From NCBI GenBank assembly GCA_026874595.1, contig CM049313.1:16243508-16307507 (forward strand): a stretch of DNA of 64,000 nt, in the 5' to 3' direction. Of the stretch, positions 48,727 to 62,200 are shown piece after piece. How positions within the stretch are numbered: position 1 is the first letter of the stretch; every line of letters begins with the position of its first letter. Under the pieces are notes generated by a model. The model was not told the origin of the DNA, made no database searches, and was given only the letters and a program-made list of their open reading frames with translations. A program made the position numbers and the translations under genes. This DNA comes from Sipunculus nudus (taxonomy: Eukaryota; Annelida; Sipuncula; Golfingiida; Sipunculidae).

Positions 48727-49232
48727 TAGTGACGTAGGACTCAAGTCCGGACTATGACTCGAGTCCGGAATCGAGTCCACTTTTCCGAGGACTCGAACTT
48801 GGACTCAAAGGTTTTATACTCGGATATCTCGGACTCGGAGGACAAGACTCGAGAAATCAGACCGATCCCATCTCGAGTCCAGCAGGCGGAAGCGTTGTCA
48901 CATACTAAAAAGACTTAAATACAGGCGCGTACTACTAACAGAATACGAGGCATGCCAACTTATCCTATAATTACCTTACTTTAGTTCGTCATCGGGAGCT
49001 AAAGGTAATTTAAGATTCAAGTGAAGAGCGTATATAAACTAACTTAAAATGCACGTGATAAACTGAATGAGATGTGTATTAGACTCATACTCAAACTTTT
49101 CTGAACCCGGCTTCCAAGTGACTCGGACTAGAAGAATGTGGACTTGGACTCGAACCTTTCGGACGTTGACTCAAGTGTCCTGGCCTCGGACTTGCACTCG
49201 GACTCTTATGTTGTGGACTCCATTTATCACTG
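48727..49232. mobile_element. Possible hAT-like element with GGACTCGAG-rich ends
   Basis: The left end TAGTGACGTAGGACTCAAGT and the reversed right end CAGTGATAAATGGAGTCC are similar. Both subterminal regions are packed with GACTCG/CGAGTCC words. No 8-bp target duplication was seen, so the exact limits are uncertain. Confidence 0.4.
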
Positions 49233-50757
49233 CTGAATAGGATTGGCTGAAATCAATGAAACGCAGTACAATTCCGCTGTCCACCGTTGTTATCGTGTAA
49301 TCCACACGAGATGATGGTAACAAAGGACAGTTGATATGTAACACTGATACGTCTGATCTGCCAGACATTGTCCAATGTGTCCCTGCAACGACAATAGTAT
49401 TTATTGATTTACGTTCGTCACTTCATGGTTCAGTATAAACCGTTGTACCCTGTTAAATTATCTGGTAGTATAAAGCGGGCATTGATATATAATTCCTTCA
49501 AAGAACATGTTCTTAGACAGGTTGACATTTGAAATTTTTCCATTTACAAATACGAGTAAAATCGCCAAGTTAAATGTACAAAAAGCAAACAAAAAACAAA
49601 TACTCAGAGGTGTTAGGGTATTGATATTTCTTCTAGGAAACGAGAAGTTTCATAAGAATAATTTTAGTGGATCCCATCTGATAATTACTAGCATATTACC
49701 CGCTCCAGAGTCCATATAAACCCGGAAAGGGTTTCCACAGGCATGGGCAGAATTTATTGGTGTAGTTTCTGTCAGATGGCGAAGGAATAGCTCCTTCGCT
49801 AAATAATGTAAATTTCTCCTAAATATGGGGAAATGTAGAACATGGCAATCTTTAGACACACTTTGCATTGTTCCCAGCGGATCATGACCAAAAAAGAGCA
49901 TTTCTGAGGCGTGACCAGTGATGAGTTGTGTGGCAACGGCTGAGTGGCACCAGCATCATTTATGAAACAAATGATGTTGATATGAGTAATTCTAAACTTT
50001 ATAGGACACTTTGATTCTGAAAGAAAAACAAAGTTCGGAAACTATCGGTATTTCATTTACTTTCTTTTATTCACTGAGAATAACCCTATCAATATGGTAA
50101 CCATATTCTGGTTTCGGTTGGCACCCTGATGCAATATGCCCTCATTGACCCGAATAATTCGTCGTGAAGGTAATTATCAATGACTGAAGAATCATGGGGA
50201 AAATGATCTTTTTGACCTTATTCCATTAATAAATCAGTGTATAAAAAATACTAACGGTTGCCAAAGTTGATTTTTCTAAATATATTTACCTCAACAAACT
50301 TCAAGCTCTTTTGTTTATCGCTTGACGTTTTGATGAAGAAGCCTTGTTTTGCTTCGAAACCTTATGGATATAAGATATTCAGAAAAATGTCTTATTTATC
50401 CAACTTCTTTATCAAACTGTCTTAATGTTATGCGAAATAAAATCCTACTTAGGATCATAAAAAAATTGATGCGAAGTTGTATTCAGCTGAGTTACGTGAA
50501 TACGCCATACCAATCAGTTATCTTATAGAATATTGCTGGTCAGAAGTCGCTTGACCTATCAGACGAAATGATTGACATCTATCGATATTGACAACTAAGA
50601 CAAATGCCCCATGCAAAGGTCCGTGCCTATGTGACCTTGCACCACCCCCTGAGATTTGAGTGATTCCTAACAGTGTGAATAAGAACACGGAGGGGTGTTG
50701 ACTATTGAGGCAGAGCCTGCTGGACTAGGGGGTTGTCAGGATACAGGAATAACTATC
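49233..50757. other. Upstream region of the lectin gene
   Basis: No coding exon was found. The lectin promoter and 5' UTR must lie here or nearer to 50758, but no TATA or initiator can be assigned with confidence. Confidence 0.4.
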
Positions 50758-50800
50758 ATGTTGACCAAAGCCTTGATTTTAGTCTTTGCTTTGGCGACAG
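50758..50800 (+). CDS. Lectin exon 1: signal peptide
   Basis: ATG at 50758 starts [14 protein letters not shown], a short basic n-region and hydrophobic core, then donor GTAGGC. Joined to exon 2 it gives ...[10 protein letters not shown], with a likely cleavage after ATA or AHG. The 5' UTR and promoter were not resolved; no clear TATA box sits at a convincing distance. Confidence 0.8.
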
Positions 50801-53800
50801 GTAGGCTTTGTAAAGTTTTTATTTTAATCATAAATGTTTAATGAAATGTTATACTCAGGGAGGATTACTGTGTGTCTCTGAGGTCCGTGATATTCTCTCA
50901 ACGTCACTGCAAGTGTTTTAGTAAATGACTTCACATTATAGATATATTTGGAATCGAGACGATATAGCCAAATAAGCAAAGATTTGCAAACTTCAAAGTT
51001 TAGATTGATCACCGTCAACAAACATGAAAGAGTTAACCCACCAGTCATATTAAATTATTACATTAGTAATTGCTTTTACACTAGCCTTCTTTATAGTCGT
51101 GACACAAGTCATATGGAGAAACGCACTGCAACGGCGACCGTCCTTTTGGTTGGTGTTGTAGAAAGTACACAAACATATCTAGCGACTGGTCTGGTGTATT
51201 TTAAGTGACAGCGCACCTGTAGGCCAGGAGGCGTTTTCGAAAATGACGAAACATTTGCATCCTCATCCAGCCTAACAGTGTGGTTCTCGTCATTACTTAG
51301 AATGGTACTCTGACATGGTGTAATTAATCTGTCACGAATCTGGAATCCATACTATCTCGCAAATTAGCAGGGACTTGTTTTATTTAATTTCCAGTTTTTA
51401 AATAATTCACTGAAAAGTTTTTTTTTTAAATATTAATTCTGCAGTTAGGCAAATAAGGGTTTGTTAATGACACCTCAAGTTCAAATTTAACGATTTTCAA
51501 ATCCGCAAGGGAGGAAGAAACTTTTTTTTATTTCAGCAAATTACACTTTTGATCAAATATGATGAATGCCTTTGTCTACGTTTTAAAAAAGATTTTCAGT
51601 ACAAATAAATATAACAATATTATAACTTCTGGATTTTTTTTTTGTAAATAAGGCTATTTTAAAGATTGTTGGACAACTTAGGTTGACGAACAGGAGCAGT
51701 ATAAGTGATCGTAAGAGTCAAGGGGATTCATTTTTGCAGTATTTCCGAATAAGAATTTGATTACGATAGAAAGATAAATTAGGCAAAATCTTATCGGCTC
51801 TGCCCACAGGCGCTTGAATCGCTATTTGTATTGATATTGGCTTAGGCCTAAATAGTGTTCAATTTACCTTAACAACAATCCCCTACCCTTTAATGAGCTG
51901 TAAACCATGTTATATTGTTTGCCGGTACTTGTTTATATAATAGATACACAAGGCCGGCATCCAAGTCTGCGGACGAGTCTGTATCCATTAAGCGACAAAC
52001 AGACAGATTAATCCCAGATTACTATTTCCATCATTATCAACCAATCAGGTGTTAGGTTCCAGGGGGGAATCCTTACTGCTGACCAAGATACATTGGGATT
52101 TCCTTGTTTGGGGTAACAGCTGCTTAATGGATGCAGACTAGTTACAAATAAGAGCTCATTACAAGTGGTACACTGTGTGTATTGGAATTGTTGATGCTTT
52201 TATAGAAAGGAGAATTGGCCATTGAACGACTGTAAGTTTCTTCACTCGAAAATCTTTGAAATATTAGGGAATTTCAATTTGATTTCTTTTGTTATCGCCT
52301 ACCCGTCCGCAGACTTGGATGCCGGCCTGTGTATTTATTAAATAAACAAGTACCGGCAAGCGATATATCATGGTTTAAAGCTCATTAAACGGCAGGGGAT
52401 TGCTGTTAAGGTAATTTGAACACTATTTAAGCCAATATCAACACAAATAGCGATTCAAGCGCCTGTGCTCTGCCCCTTGACCATACCAGTTACACAATCC
52501 ATTTTGATTCTTGACGATACGGTTTCATGTTCAAATGTTTCACTGTATGAACGACACCATACATCATTTTGACATTTAATGACTATTTTTCTCTACAGCA
52601 CATGGCCAGGGTCTGTGTCCGACAGGCTGGGAGTCCTGGGGCCGGTCCTGTTACTGGTTCAGTGATGAGTCTTTCACGTTCGCCGAGGCCAGGAAGTTGT
52701 GTCAGGCACGAGGGGGCGATCTCACCAGCATAGCGACCGTTGCCGAGCGAGTAAGTACTTAACAGTTAATACCTCTCAGCCAATGCGTGTTGATCTCGTG
52801 TCTCTCCGGATCCAACCGTAGCCAATCTCTCTTGGGCCAGGTCTCTGATTATCTTAATCGTTCCTCGAAAGCGCTTGAAACCTTTTTACTATAGCTGCCA
52901 TCTTCTTTTTATTATGGAATTAAACCAAGATGTCGCAAGTCGGATGTCGACATAGAGTACAGGCCACACGTGGAAAATACTGCAACTAAGTCAAGGGTCT
53001 TACACCCTATGTAAGTGATCTCTTCCTGTAGCATCGCTTATCGAAAATTGAAACTTTTAAATTGTAATATTTTGTTATTCTAAATCATATTTTTTTATTA
53101 TATCAGACCTTATTTTATCTACCAATAACTGAAGAAAGATTTATATATTGCCTTGGGTCTTCATCAAGTTATTATAAATAGTAGTAAGGGATATACTGTT
53201 TTGGTGACTGTGTCGTGATATCTTCGATTTGAAACCCTCGAAATCAACCAGAGTCTACATTGTACAACCATACCAAAAACATAATAATCAATGAGTGCAC
53301 AGCTAATGCATAGGTCTTGTTGCAGGACTTCCTGACAAACAATGTAGCAGAGACTAAGGTCGAGATGTGGATGGGTCTGAACCAGATCAACGTGCCACAG
53401 AAGTCCGGGAAGTGGGTAGACGGCACAGTCTGGGACCAGAAAGTCGCGTAAGATCGTTTTTTTTTTTCACCATAAGGCGTTTCCACCCAAGACGAATTCC
53501 TTTCAGATTAAAATTGTGGGACCGCCGGAACTACTTGTTTCAACCATCACACTCCAAAATCAAAATTTGTCACAGTTAACGAAAACATCCTCTGTTTACA
53601 TTGCACTTGCGCAAGCTTTAAAAAGTTTATTAATTTGGTCAATGCAATACCACAAAACATCGATATTTATATAATTTGCCTTGACACACAGGGGTGGATC
53701 CAGGATTTAGGAAAAAAAAAAGATGGGGGGGGGGGTCCATCCCAGGAGGACCAAAGAAAATTATAAAAAAAATCATCAGGCCGGAAAAGGGGGGTCCAGG

Positions 53801-54332
53801 CCGCAAAATTTCGAAAAGATTGCTTCGGATGAAAAAAAAAAGGGGGGGGGGGGGGGGTCCGGACCCCCTGAATCCCCCTTGGATTCGCATCTGACACAAT
53901 TCTTATCAAACATATCTTAAATTACTACATTAAACAAGAAATTTCTTTACCTACAATGCCCAGTAGGGTCTTACTCTGGTTAGTACAATATTGAACATCT
54001 GGTTGGGAAATGATTTAAGAAGTGTCCACATCTGGTTGCCACAATATCCCCTACCTGCCTGGTTTAAGTGGCATACCGGTACGTTTACCGTTTATGGAAG
54101 GCGGGTAGACATGTTCTTATATTTTTTTGTAATCTTGAATATTCCTTTTCACTGATAGGCTCTGTCGCTTCCGGAAGTTGGTTTCTTATACAGGATATAA
54201 AAAATTCTATGTAATCGATTCTTTTCCACGTAGATTAACGCAAACTCCATCTTTGTAGTTTTTACACTTCTGTTTAGGTTACTCACATATGTGTTAGACT
54301 GGACTTGTCACGAATTCCAACACATTCACTGT

Positions 54333-54382
<50 letters not shown>

Positions 54383-57061
54383 CCTTTCACTCTCTCTCTG
54401 CCTGTCTCTCTTTCTATCCCTCTCTCTGTGTCTGTCTGTCTCTCTCTGGTATGTGTTGAGGTACCAATCAGGATATTTAAGTTCATTTATTAACAGGAGG
54501 AAAACCTTCGTTGAATCTTGAGAGTGTCGATAGTTTCTGTATATCATTGACTTTGAGCTTAAACAAATCAGAGTTAAACTATTGATTTCTATGGTGATGG
54601 GGTCACGTGAACTTATCCATATTCTTGCTTGACAGGAACTGGGCGCCAGGGGAACCTAACAACAGAGGCGGCAACGAGGATTGTGGCTCGATTTTAAGCT
54701 CAGGAAAGTGGAACGACAACGTTTGTACAACTCCAATGAGATTCATCTGCAAGAGGCCTGACAGTGAGTTTACTAACACAAATGTATTCTTCAAACAAAC
54801 ACACAGGGGCTCTCCGCAAACCTGGGTCTGTTACTGGTTGAAATTTTTTTAGAAACGTTGACTTGAATTCACGTTCGGCATGCGCAAAGAATGCCCATCA
54901 GCACATTCACTCCAGCGGGTGTCCAGTATTTTGCGTGTTAGGAATATATGGTTACAACCAAACACAAAGACCCAAACTAGAGGTGCGGACACATAAAATC
55001 ACATAAGGGGTCCGGTCCCGGTCTGGTCTAGCTATTTGCGGGTCCGGTCCAGTACGTTGACCGGTCCGGCCCATTTATTAAAAATCATTAAAATAATATT
55101 AAATGGTAGCTTTATATTCTGCTTTTATACTGCATAATATTTTCATTATATATATTAAGCAAAACTTACACAAAATCACATACTAAGTGCAATAAATTTA
55201 GTATTATAATCTAAAATAATTAAATATTCTGAATCGCAAGATCTGTTTAAATTGTTAATGAAATGTTTAAAGTCAAATCTTTGGCAATAATTTGACAACA
55301 TATCTGGTTTGTAAATGATCAAAAGAAGTGTCCTCATCTGGTTGGTAAATGATTAAAGAAGTGTCTACATCTGGTTGGGAAATGATTTAAGAAGTGTCCA
55401 TATCTGACCGGTAAATGATTAAAAAAGTGTCCATATCTGGTTGGTAAATTATTAAAGAAGTGTTTACATCAGCAGGTGCCAAGAATTGCGTGCTAGGAAT
55501 ATATGGTTACAACCAAACACAAAGACCCAAACTAGAGGTGCGGACACATAACATCACAAAAGGGGTCCGGTCCCGGTCTAGTCTAGCTATTTGCGGGTCC
55601 GGTCCAGTACGTTGACCGGTCCGGCCGATTTACTAAAATATCATTAAAATTATTTTTAATGGTAGCTTTGTATTCTGCTTTCATACTGCATAGTTTTTTT
55701 TCATTACATATATTAAACAATACTTAATATCACATACTGAGTGCAATACATTTAATATTATTATCTAATATAATTAAATATTATGAATCGCAAGATCTGT
55801 TTGAATTGTTAATGAAAGTCAAATCTTGGAATATTTTGGAATATGGAATATTTTGTGTTACTGTTTGGGGCATGGTGGTTAGAATATTTTTAACCAAATT
55901 GTAGGGTGGGGCGAGCTGATTCAAAGAGTCTGCTGGGCGGGGATGGATGCGGGTTGTTATTAGCTGAATAGTGAAGTAGTGGTTTAAGTGCAATTTGAAA
56001 AAAGAAACTTATAAATCTTATGTTAATGATTTCATATATAGAGTATATATAGGTGTATGTATTTAAAGTATTAAATGTTTAGAAACTGTTCTTATTATAC
56101 TTTGACACACATTGATACAGAGGAAAAGCATCAGCATTGTGTAACACAGCAGGGGACAATGATTTTAATGCTGAATATGTCACTTAAGTCATAAGATAAG
56201 TACAAAAAAAAAGACCCTCTTCTATTACTCAGTGAATAAATATAGTAAATAACACAGGAGTATAATTACATTATTGCAGATGCCAATGTATTAAATACAT
56301 TTTACTTAGCTAAAGAGTCTTTCTTGGAGATAATAATTACACCTTTTTCAAAACACGATTAGTAGGTTGAAACTAAATCCATTGAGTGATCTGCTTAACC
56401 CGTTAACAATTAGGTAGAGCGGCCCGGACCGGTCCGGTCCCAGGATGAGCGGTCCGGTATTTTAACGGTCCTGTCCGGTCCGGCCCGAAATTGTGGACCG
56501 GTCAGCACCTCTGACCCAAACTGGTTAAGAATAACGCCTGGTCATGTGCAGATCTTTAGCTAAATGTACAATGAAGCGCAAATTCTTCAGCCAATAAGAG
56601 ATATCAATATGTATGACCAATCAGAGCCATTCTCTTGTTTTCAAGAAACATAATATCTTGTAGTGGTTCTGTGGAGGAGGCTCTCGCAGTTGTAGTCTCA
56701 ATAGACCGCTCCAGCCCACCTATGCCCCCACTCAGGGGCGTCAATATAGGGGGGAAGGGGGGTATATATACCCCCCACTTTTTGGCAAGGGGGGGATGGT
56801 CAATGTAATCATCCCCCCCACTTTTCTGAGAATAATATTATAATATTGCAAATAAAATATATTAATTAGTTAAAGACGTTGGATCTATTTACTAAATAAT
56901 GTTATATCTAAACCATGCTTAGATTTCACAAAATAACTTATTTTCTAAAACTTTATAATTATTTAAAATATTACGTATTTATAATAATTATATATAATTA
57001 GAAATTATATATATATATATATATATATATTGTTGAATATGTCACTCAGACACGCTGAAAA

Positions 57062-57125
<64 letters not shown>

Positions 57126-58933
57126 GTATATACAAAGTCATCCCCCCACCCTGGAAGAAAAATTGACGCCACTGCCCCCACTTAAACCGCCCCTGTAATA
57201 TCTTTCACAATAACCCTTGGTCTCCACGAAGAAATCTACTCAATTTACGTACTGCTACCACGATCTCGTACATACGTACGCTTGGATTGTTTATAATTCA
57301 CTTTATTTGACAGACATTGTGCGCTTCTCGCTTGCAAAGCTGCTGTCTTTGCTGGTTTAGTTTTTTCTGCAATAATCTTACACCATAATATTGGTTAATT
57401 TCATTTCAGCTTTCATTGAGAAATGTGATGTGGGTGACGGCTGGCACGCGCTGGGTAACATGTGCTACAAGCGTTTTGACGAACTGCTGGAGTGGAGAGA
57501 CGCCAGGGATAAGTGTAAGGATAACCAAGGTGACCTGATGGTGATTGACAGCCCGGACAAAATCACCTACCTAAGATCATCTATCGTCTGTAAGGACAGG
57601 GACTCTGTGGTGTGGCTCGGTCTCTCAGACACGGTCAGTATAGATAAAATTACCTACCTCACCCCCGTTTGTCACACCCTAGACCTTCCGGGCCGTTAGT
57701 AACTGGTTATATTTGCCACTAACACCAAATATCATGAATCGTTAGACCTACTTGGGTCAGATACTGCGGTGGTGGCTAAAGTTGGAAGGACAGATGGCCG
57801 TAAAGTAGTCATATGATTTCCCGCCAGGTGGCAGTACCTGTCCAAGGTATTCCCTATGATGCAGTCGTGTCTCATTAGCTTTACTGACTGCGCCAGTTTG
57901 GCTACACACTATACTAGTTTGATCATCCAGGCACTTGAATTATAAAATTAATTTAGAGACCGTTAACTCTTGTGTATTGACATGGAATAAAATGAGATTG
58001 AGCCTTAAGCTGCGAACATGTATATGGACAATTCACATGTTTACATCAATATCCACAGAGTCTGCATAATAGAATCCACGGTTTTAGTGATGATTTACGC
58101 CCGAAAGCGACTTATGATACAGTGTAGACCTTTATAATGTCTAGTAAACTATAAACATCCACATATTAAAAATAATCGAAGTAATATATGAAAACTTACC
58201 AAAATATACAATAGTCACATAATTTAATTCCGATATATTGGCATCATAGGAATAAAATTAACATGGATTCGTCTAAGAAAAAAAAAAACAACATAATAAG
58301 AGACGACAGCAATTTACACTGAGACTGTCACATATTATGTAAGGTATAGCCAACATCCGAGCCATGGAAAGTGCCTCGTATAAGTTATTATAACTAGTTT
58401 TACAATTCATGTAAAATAAATAAAGTTTATAGCTTTGTGATCGTTAATATATATTTACAGTCTAGTCCCGGCACTCTGAAGTGGGTGGATGGACAGGCCG
58501 TGACTGTACAGAGCTGGTACGATGAAGAACCAAAGATGAGGTGAGTAAACTAAAAAAATTAAGTTCTTAAGACAAACCACCCAGCGGCAGTAGATTTTAC
58601 ACCAACCGCAAAGATGTTTATACTATATTTTTGACATCAATATAAACATAGTATGCCACAGATGAACAATAGAACTGAGGTTTTCCGTCTTTCCGTCCGA
58701 TTATATGTCCATCATGCTCGCTTGCATGTATTACGAATCCGTGGTAATGTTGACCTGAAATATATCTGTCAGACCCGATGATCGTGTAATTATGGCCTCT
58801 GGTTTATCCTAAGAAATACAGATGTCTGTTCTTCTCTACGTTATCCAATCTTTTGTTCAAAATATTTGAACAGAAATCGAACATATACCAAAACTGACCT
58901 TTTTGTCAAGATGGACCCTATCTTACCAATGAG

Positions 58934-59001
<68 letters not shown>

Positions 59002-59155
59002 GACATCAATATAAACATAGTATGCCACAGATGAACAATAGGACTGAGGTTTTCCGTCTTTCCGTCCGATTATATGTCCATCATGCTCGCTTGCATGTAT
59101 TACGTATCCGTGGTAATGTTGACTTGAAATATATCTGTCAGACCCGATGATCGTG

Positions 59156-59224
<69 letters not shown>

Positions 59225-62200
59225 CTTGGTGAAAGCTGGTCTAGAAATAGCAAACTTATTTTTTTTGGATATTACGTCAGAAAATGGCAAGACAGGCGTC
59301 AAGTGAGAGAAAGATAAATTTTTAGTAATGGCTTTCAGGACGTTTGTCGCGGAGAGGCTCAGTGTCTATGAACACCATAAAATATTGGAAATTTCTCAAA
59401 CTTAACGATAAATACCATTGTTTGTGTCTTCAGGACCAACGGCGACTCCTGCACGGAGGCCGTATCTGCATCTGAGTACAAATGGAGGATAGCTCCGTGC
59501 AGGGCGCAGAAAAGGTTTATGTGTCAGAAACCACAAGGTGAACACACACACACACACCCCACATCAACTGAGACAAAAGAGACAAAAATCACACATGGAC
59601 ATACATCAACTGGGGAAAATTAGACAGAAACACACATGGACATGCATTTACGCACATTCACATCTAATTACACCTGGACAATCGAACCAACAATATTCGA
59701 TGCATTTGTACATATGATACGTAGTATTTCATCCTGGAATGCAGGTATCCTTACAATGTTTCAGATTATACTCCGGGTAACTTTATGTTGATTAAAGATA
59801 AATCACGAAATCAACTTTCCCCTTTCGACTTCAGATTACCCTTCAAATTATTTCTCTGTGTATATTTTACTTTTTCATTTCGTTCTTCCCAGTTCTCAAA
59901 TTAGGACGAATCTTATGTTTTTATGTAGTATGTCTTGCGTTTTGGTGAAGCAAAAAGTCGATTCCAATATAGTTAACAATATATTTGAAATTTTCAATTC
60001 TAGTTTTTTTTATTTAAATATTGAATCTAGCTTCAAATATTCTTTTTTTTATAAATATTTTTTTTAAAAATTAATGAAAATAATTGATAGCAAATTAGGA
60101 ATTTATCATTTGAAAAAAGTGTAATCGATTTCAGATTACCAGGTGTAACCTGAAATGGGAGTGTATTTACATCCCTTAGTAACGAATTCATTGTTACCAG
60201 CAGTTACGCAAATTATGAACGTAAAGGAATGAATGTAGGCAGTCAGGTCTCGTATTATTAGCGTTAAAACGATAATTGTAAAACTGATGCAACTAAGCTT
60301 GACATTCAGACCTGATTTTTTTTTGTCAGGACGTTGCCCTAGGGGTTGGAGACAGTGGCATAGCAAATGTTACAGGGCATTTGCCGGTAGGCGAGTTAAG
60401 CTGTCCTGGACGGACGCTGACAAGAGGTGTAAGTCTTTCGGAGGGAACCTTCTCCAGATCAACAGGTAAAGTAAACGAGTAACTGTATTTTTCAATAGGT
60501 AGCGGCAGTCCTATATCTCCAACAGTCACTGCTTATAATGGCGGGGTCTGCAGTGGAAGTTTTAAGTGTGTCGATGAAAGCAGTTAAAATTGTGGTAGAA
60601 AAATAGATGTTCATGTTTATATCAGTACTGCCAACCATTAATTAATATCATTCAGAGAAGTGAATCCTATATACATTCACTGGATATCAATTTCTTTCCG
60701 TCATTTTTATCATTCTACCTAATAGAATTTATTTGTATTCCTTCTGTTTAATAAGTGTATGATAATCCTGAGAGAAGGGCAAATTAATTTTATCTTAAAG
60801 CTGATTCGGATGAAAATTAAGACCTTTGGAGGAAGAATTTAGCACTACAAGTAAAATGTTCTTAGTCTCGACAGTTCTTTGTCTAGAAGTCAAAATTATT
60901 TCTGTTAGCTTAAACATATGTTTGTAAGCCATCATTGTTTTTTTAAGTATAATCCTATTTATTTAGGTTTTTGATTTAATTAATAAAATCACTTTTATTG
61001 TTTAAAGGATATTTTAATGAAATGTACGTTCTGAGAGCCAAGGGGTCAGCAAATATTCTCAGCAAGTATGTGTGTATAAAAATAAAGCTCTGTCTTTTAA
61101 GTGACATAAAATCTTACTAAACTGCTTATTTTATGCATATTTAAGCGGTTTATGAGGAACTGAAAATAAACAGGAAAATGTAAATAAAAATACTCTGTTT
61201 GAAAACACCTTCTTTTATCCTGGTACCAATAGCCCCCAAGAGACGAACGGTGTTGTCAGAAGAATCGCCGACAACCTTCTTGCTGGCAAAGTCAACTATA
61301 TGTGGTTTGGCATTTCCGGTAAGATTACTGTATACAATAGGATCCCAAAGTTTTTGCTGCGTTCCACGATCACTGAATACTAAGTGTAAAATCAGTATAC
61401 TAAATATGAGTTAAATACTGTAGCAAATTGACATGTGACGAATATGTGCTTTACCACATGTTGTTTGCTATTATAACAATTCAGCAGCGTGCATTTAAAT
61501 GCTTCTTATATTATTCTTTGTTCAAGCCGTATTTGTCACGACATTTATTGTGACAGCAGCTAATATTAAGACTGTTCTCTCTCATTTCGTGCTGAACTTT
61601 AACAGACATCCATCATTCAAACTATTATTTGATTTATAATTTATTTATATGTCAATTGGAATATTTCGTCTACAAATATAACTAAATCACAACAAAGACA
61701 ACCATACATATTCATAAAATTTCAGCTTATACACTACCACCATGGAACGAGCTACAGTATTACCCTCTGTTATCTCAGGCTCGGATCCAGGGGTGGGATG
61801 GGGGGGGGGGGGGGGGGGGGGGGGTCGAGACCACCAATATATTTTTACACCAATTATAAACCATGACAGGTAAATTGCTCAGAATAATCACCCAGTGTTT
61901 ATCGACACTAACGTTAGCCCCCCCCCCGCAAAAAATTCTTGATCCGCGTCTGTTAGTTATTGTTTTGGCATTACAGATCGTAACAGTGACGGTATTTTTA
62001 CATGGAGTGACAACACAGACATCACTTATAAAAACTGGGCGGATGGGCAGCCGGAAAACACACCCAAACGAATGGACTGTGGATATATTCCAACAGGTAT
62101 GTCATATATATTATTAAAAAAATTTTTATATTAAATCAAGTTATATCATGATTTTATGTTGTATTTTCTTATATTACGCTATATGTCTGATATTGAATAT

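Noticed and set aside
48727-49232. GACTCGAG-rich block as a simple satellite
   Set aside because: Words are irregular in spacing and inverted between the two ends, which fits element ends better than a satellite.
53639-53920. Proline- and glycine-rich open frames
   Set aside because: They come from poly-G tracts of a small TIR element in a lectin intron.
54283-54521. Arg-Glu-rich and Ser-Leu-rich open frames on both strands
   Set aside because: They come from the TC microsatellite.
57391-57699. 102-residue ORF as a stand-alone gene
   Set aside because: It is lectin exon 5 with intron read-through at both ends.
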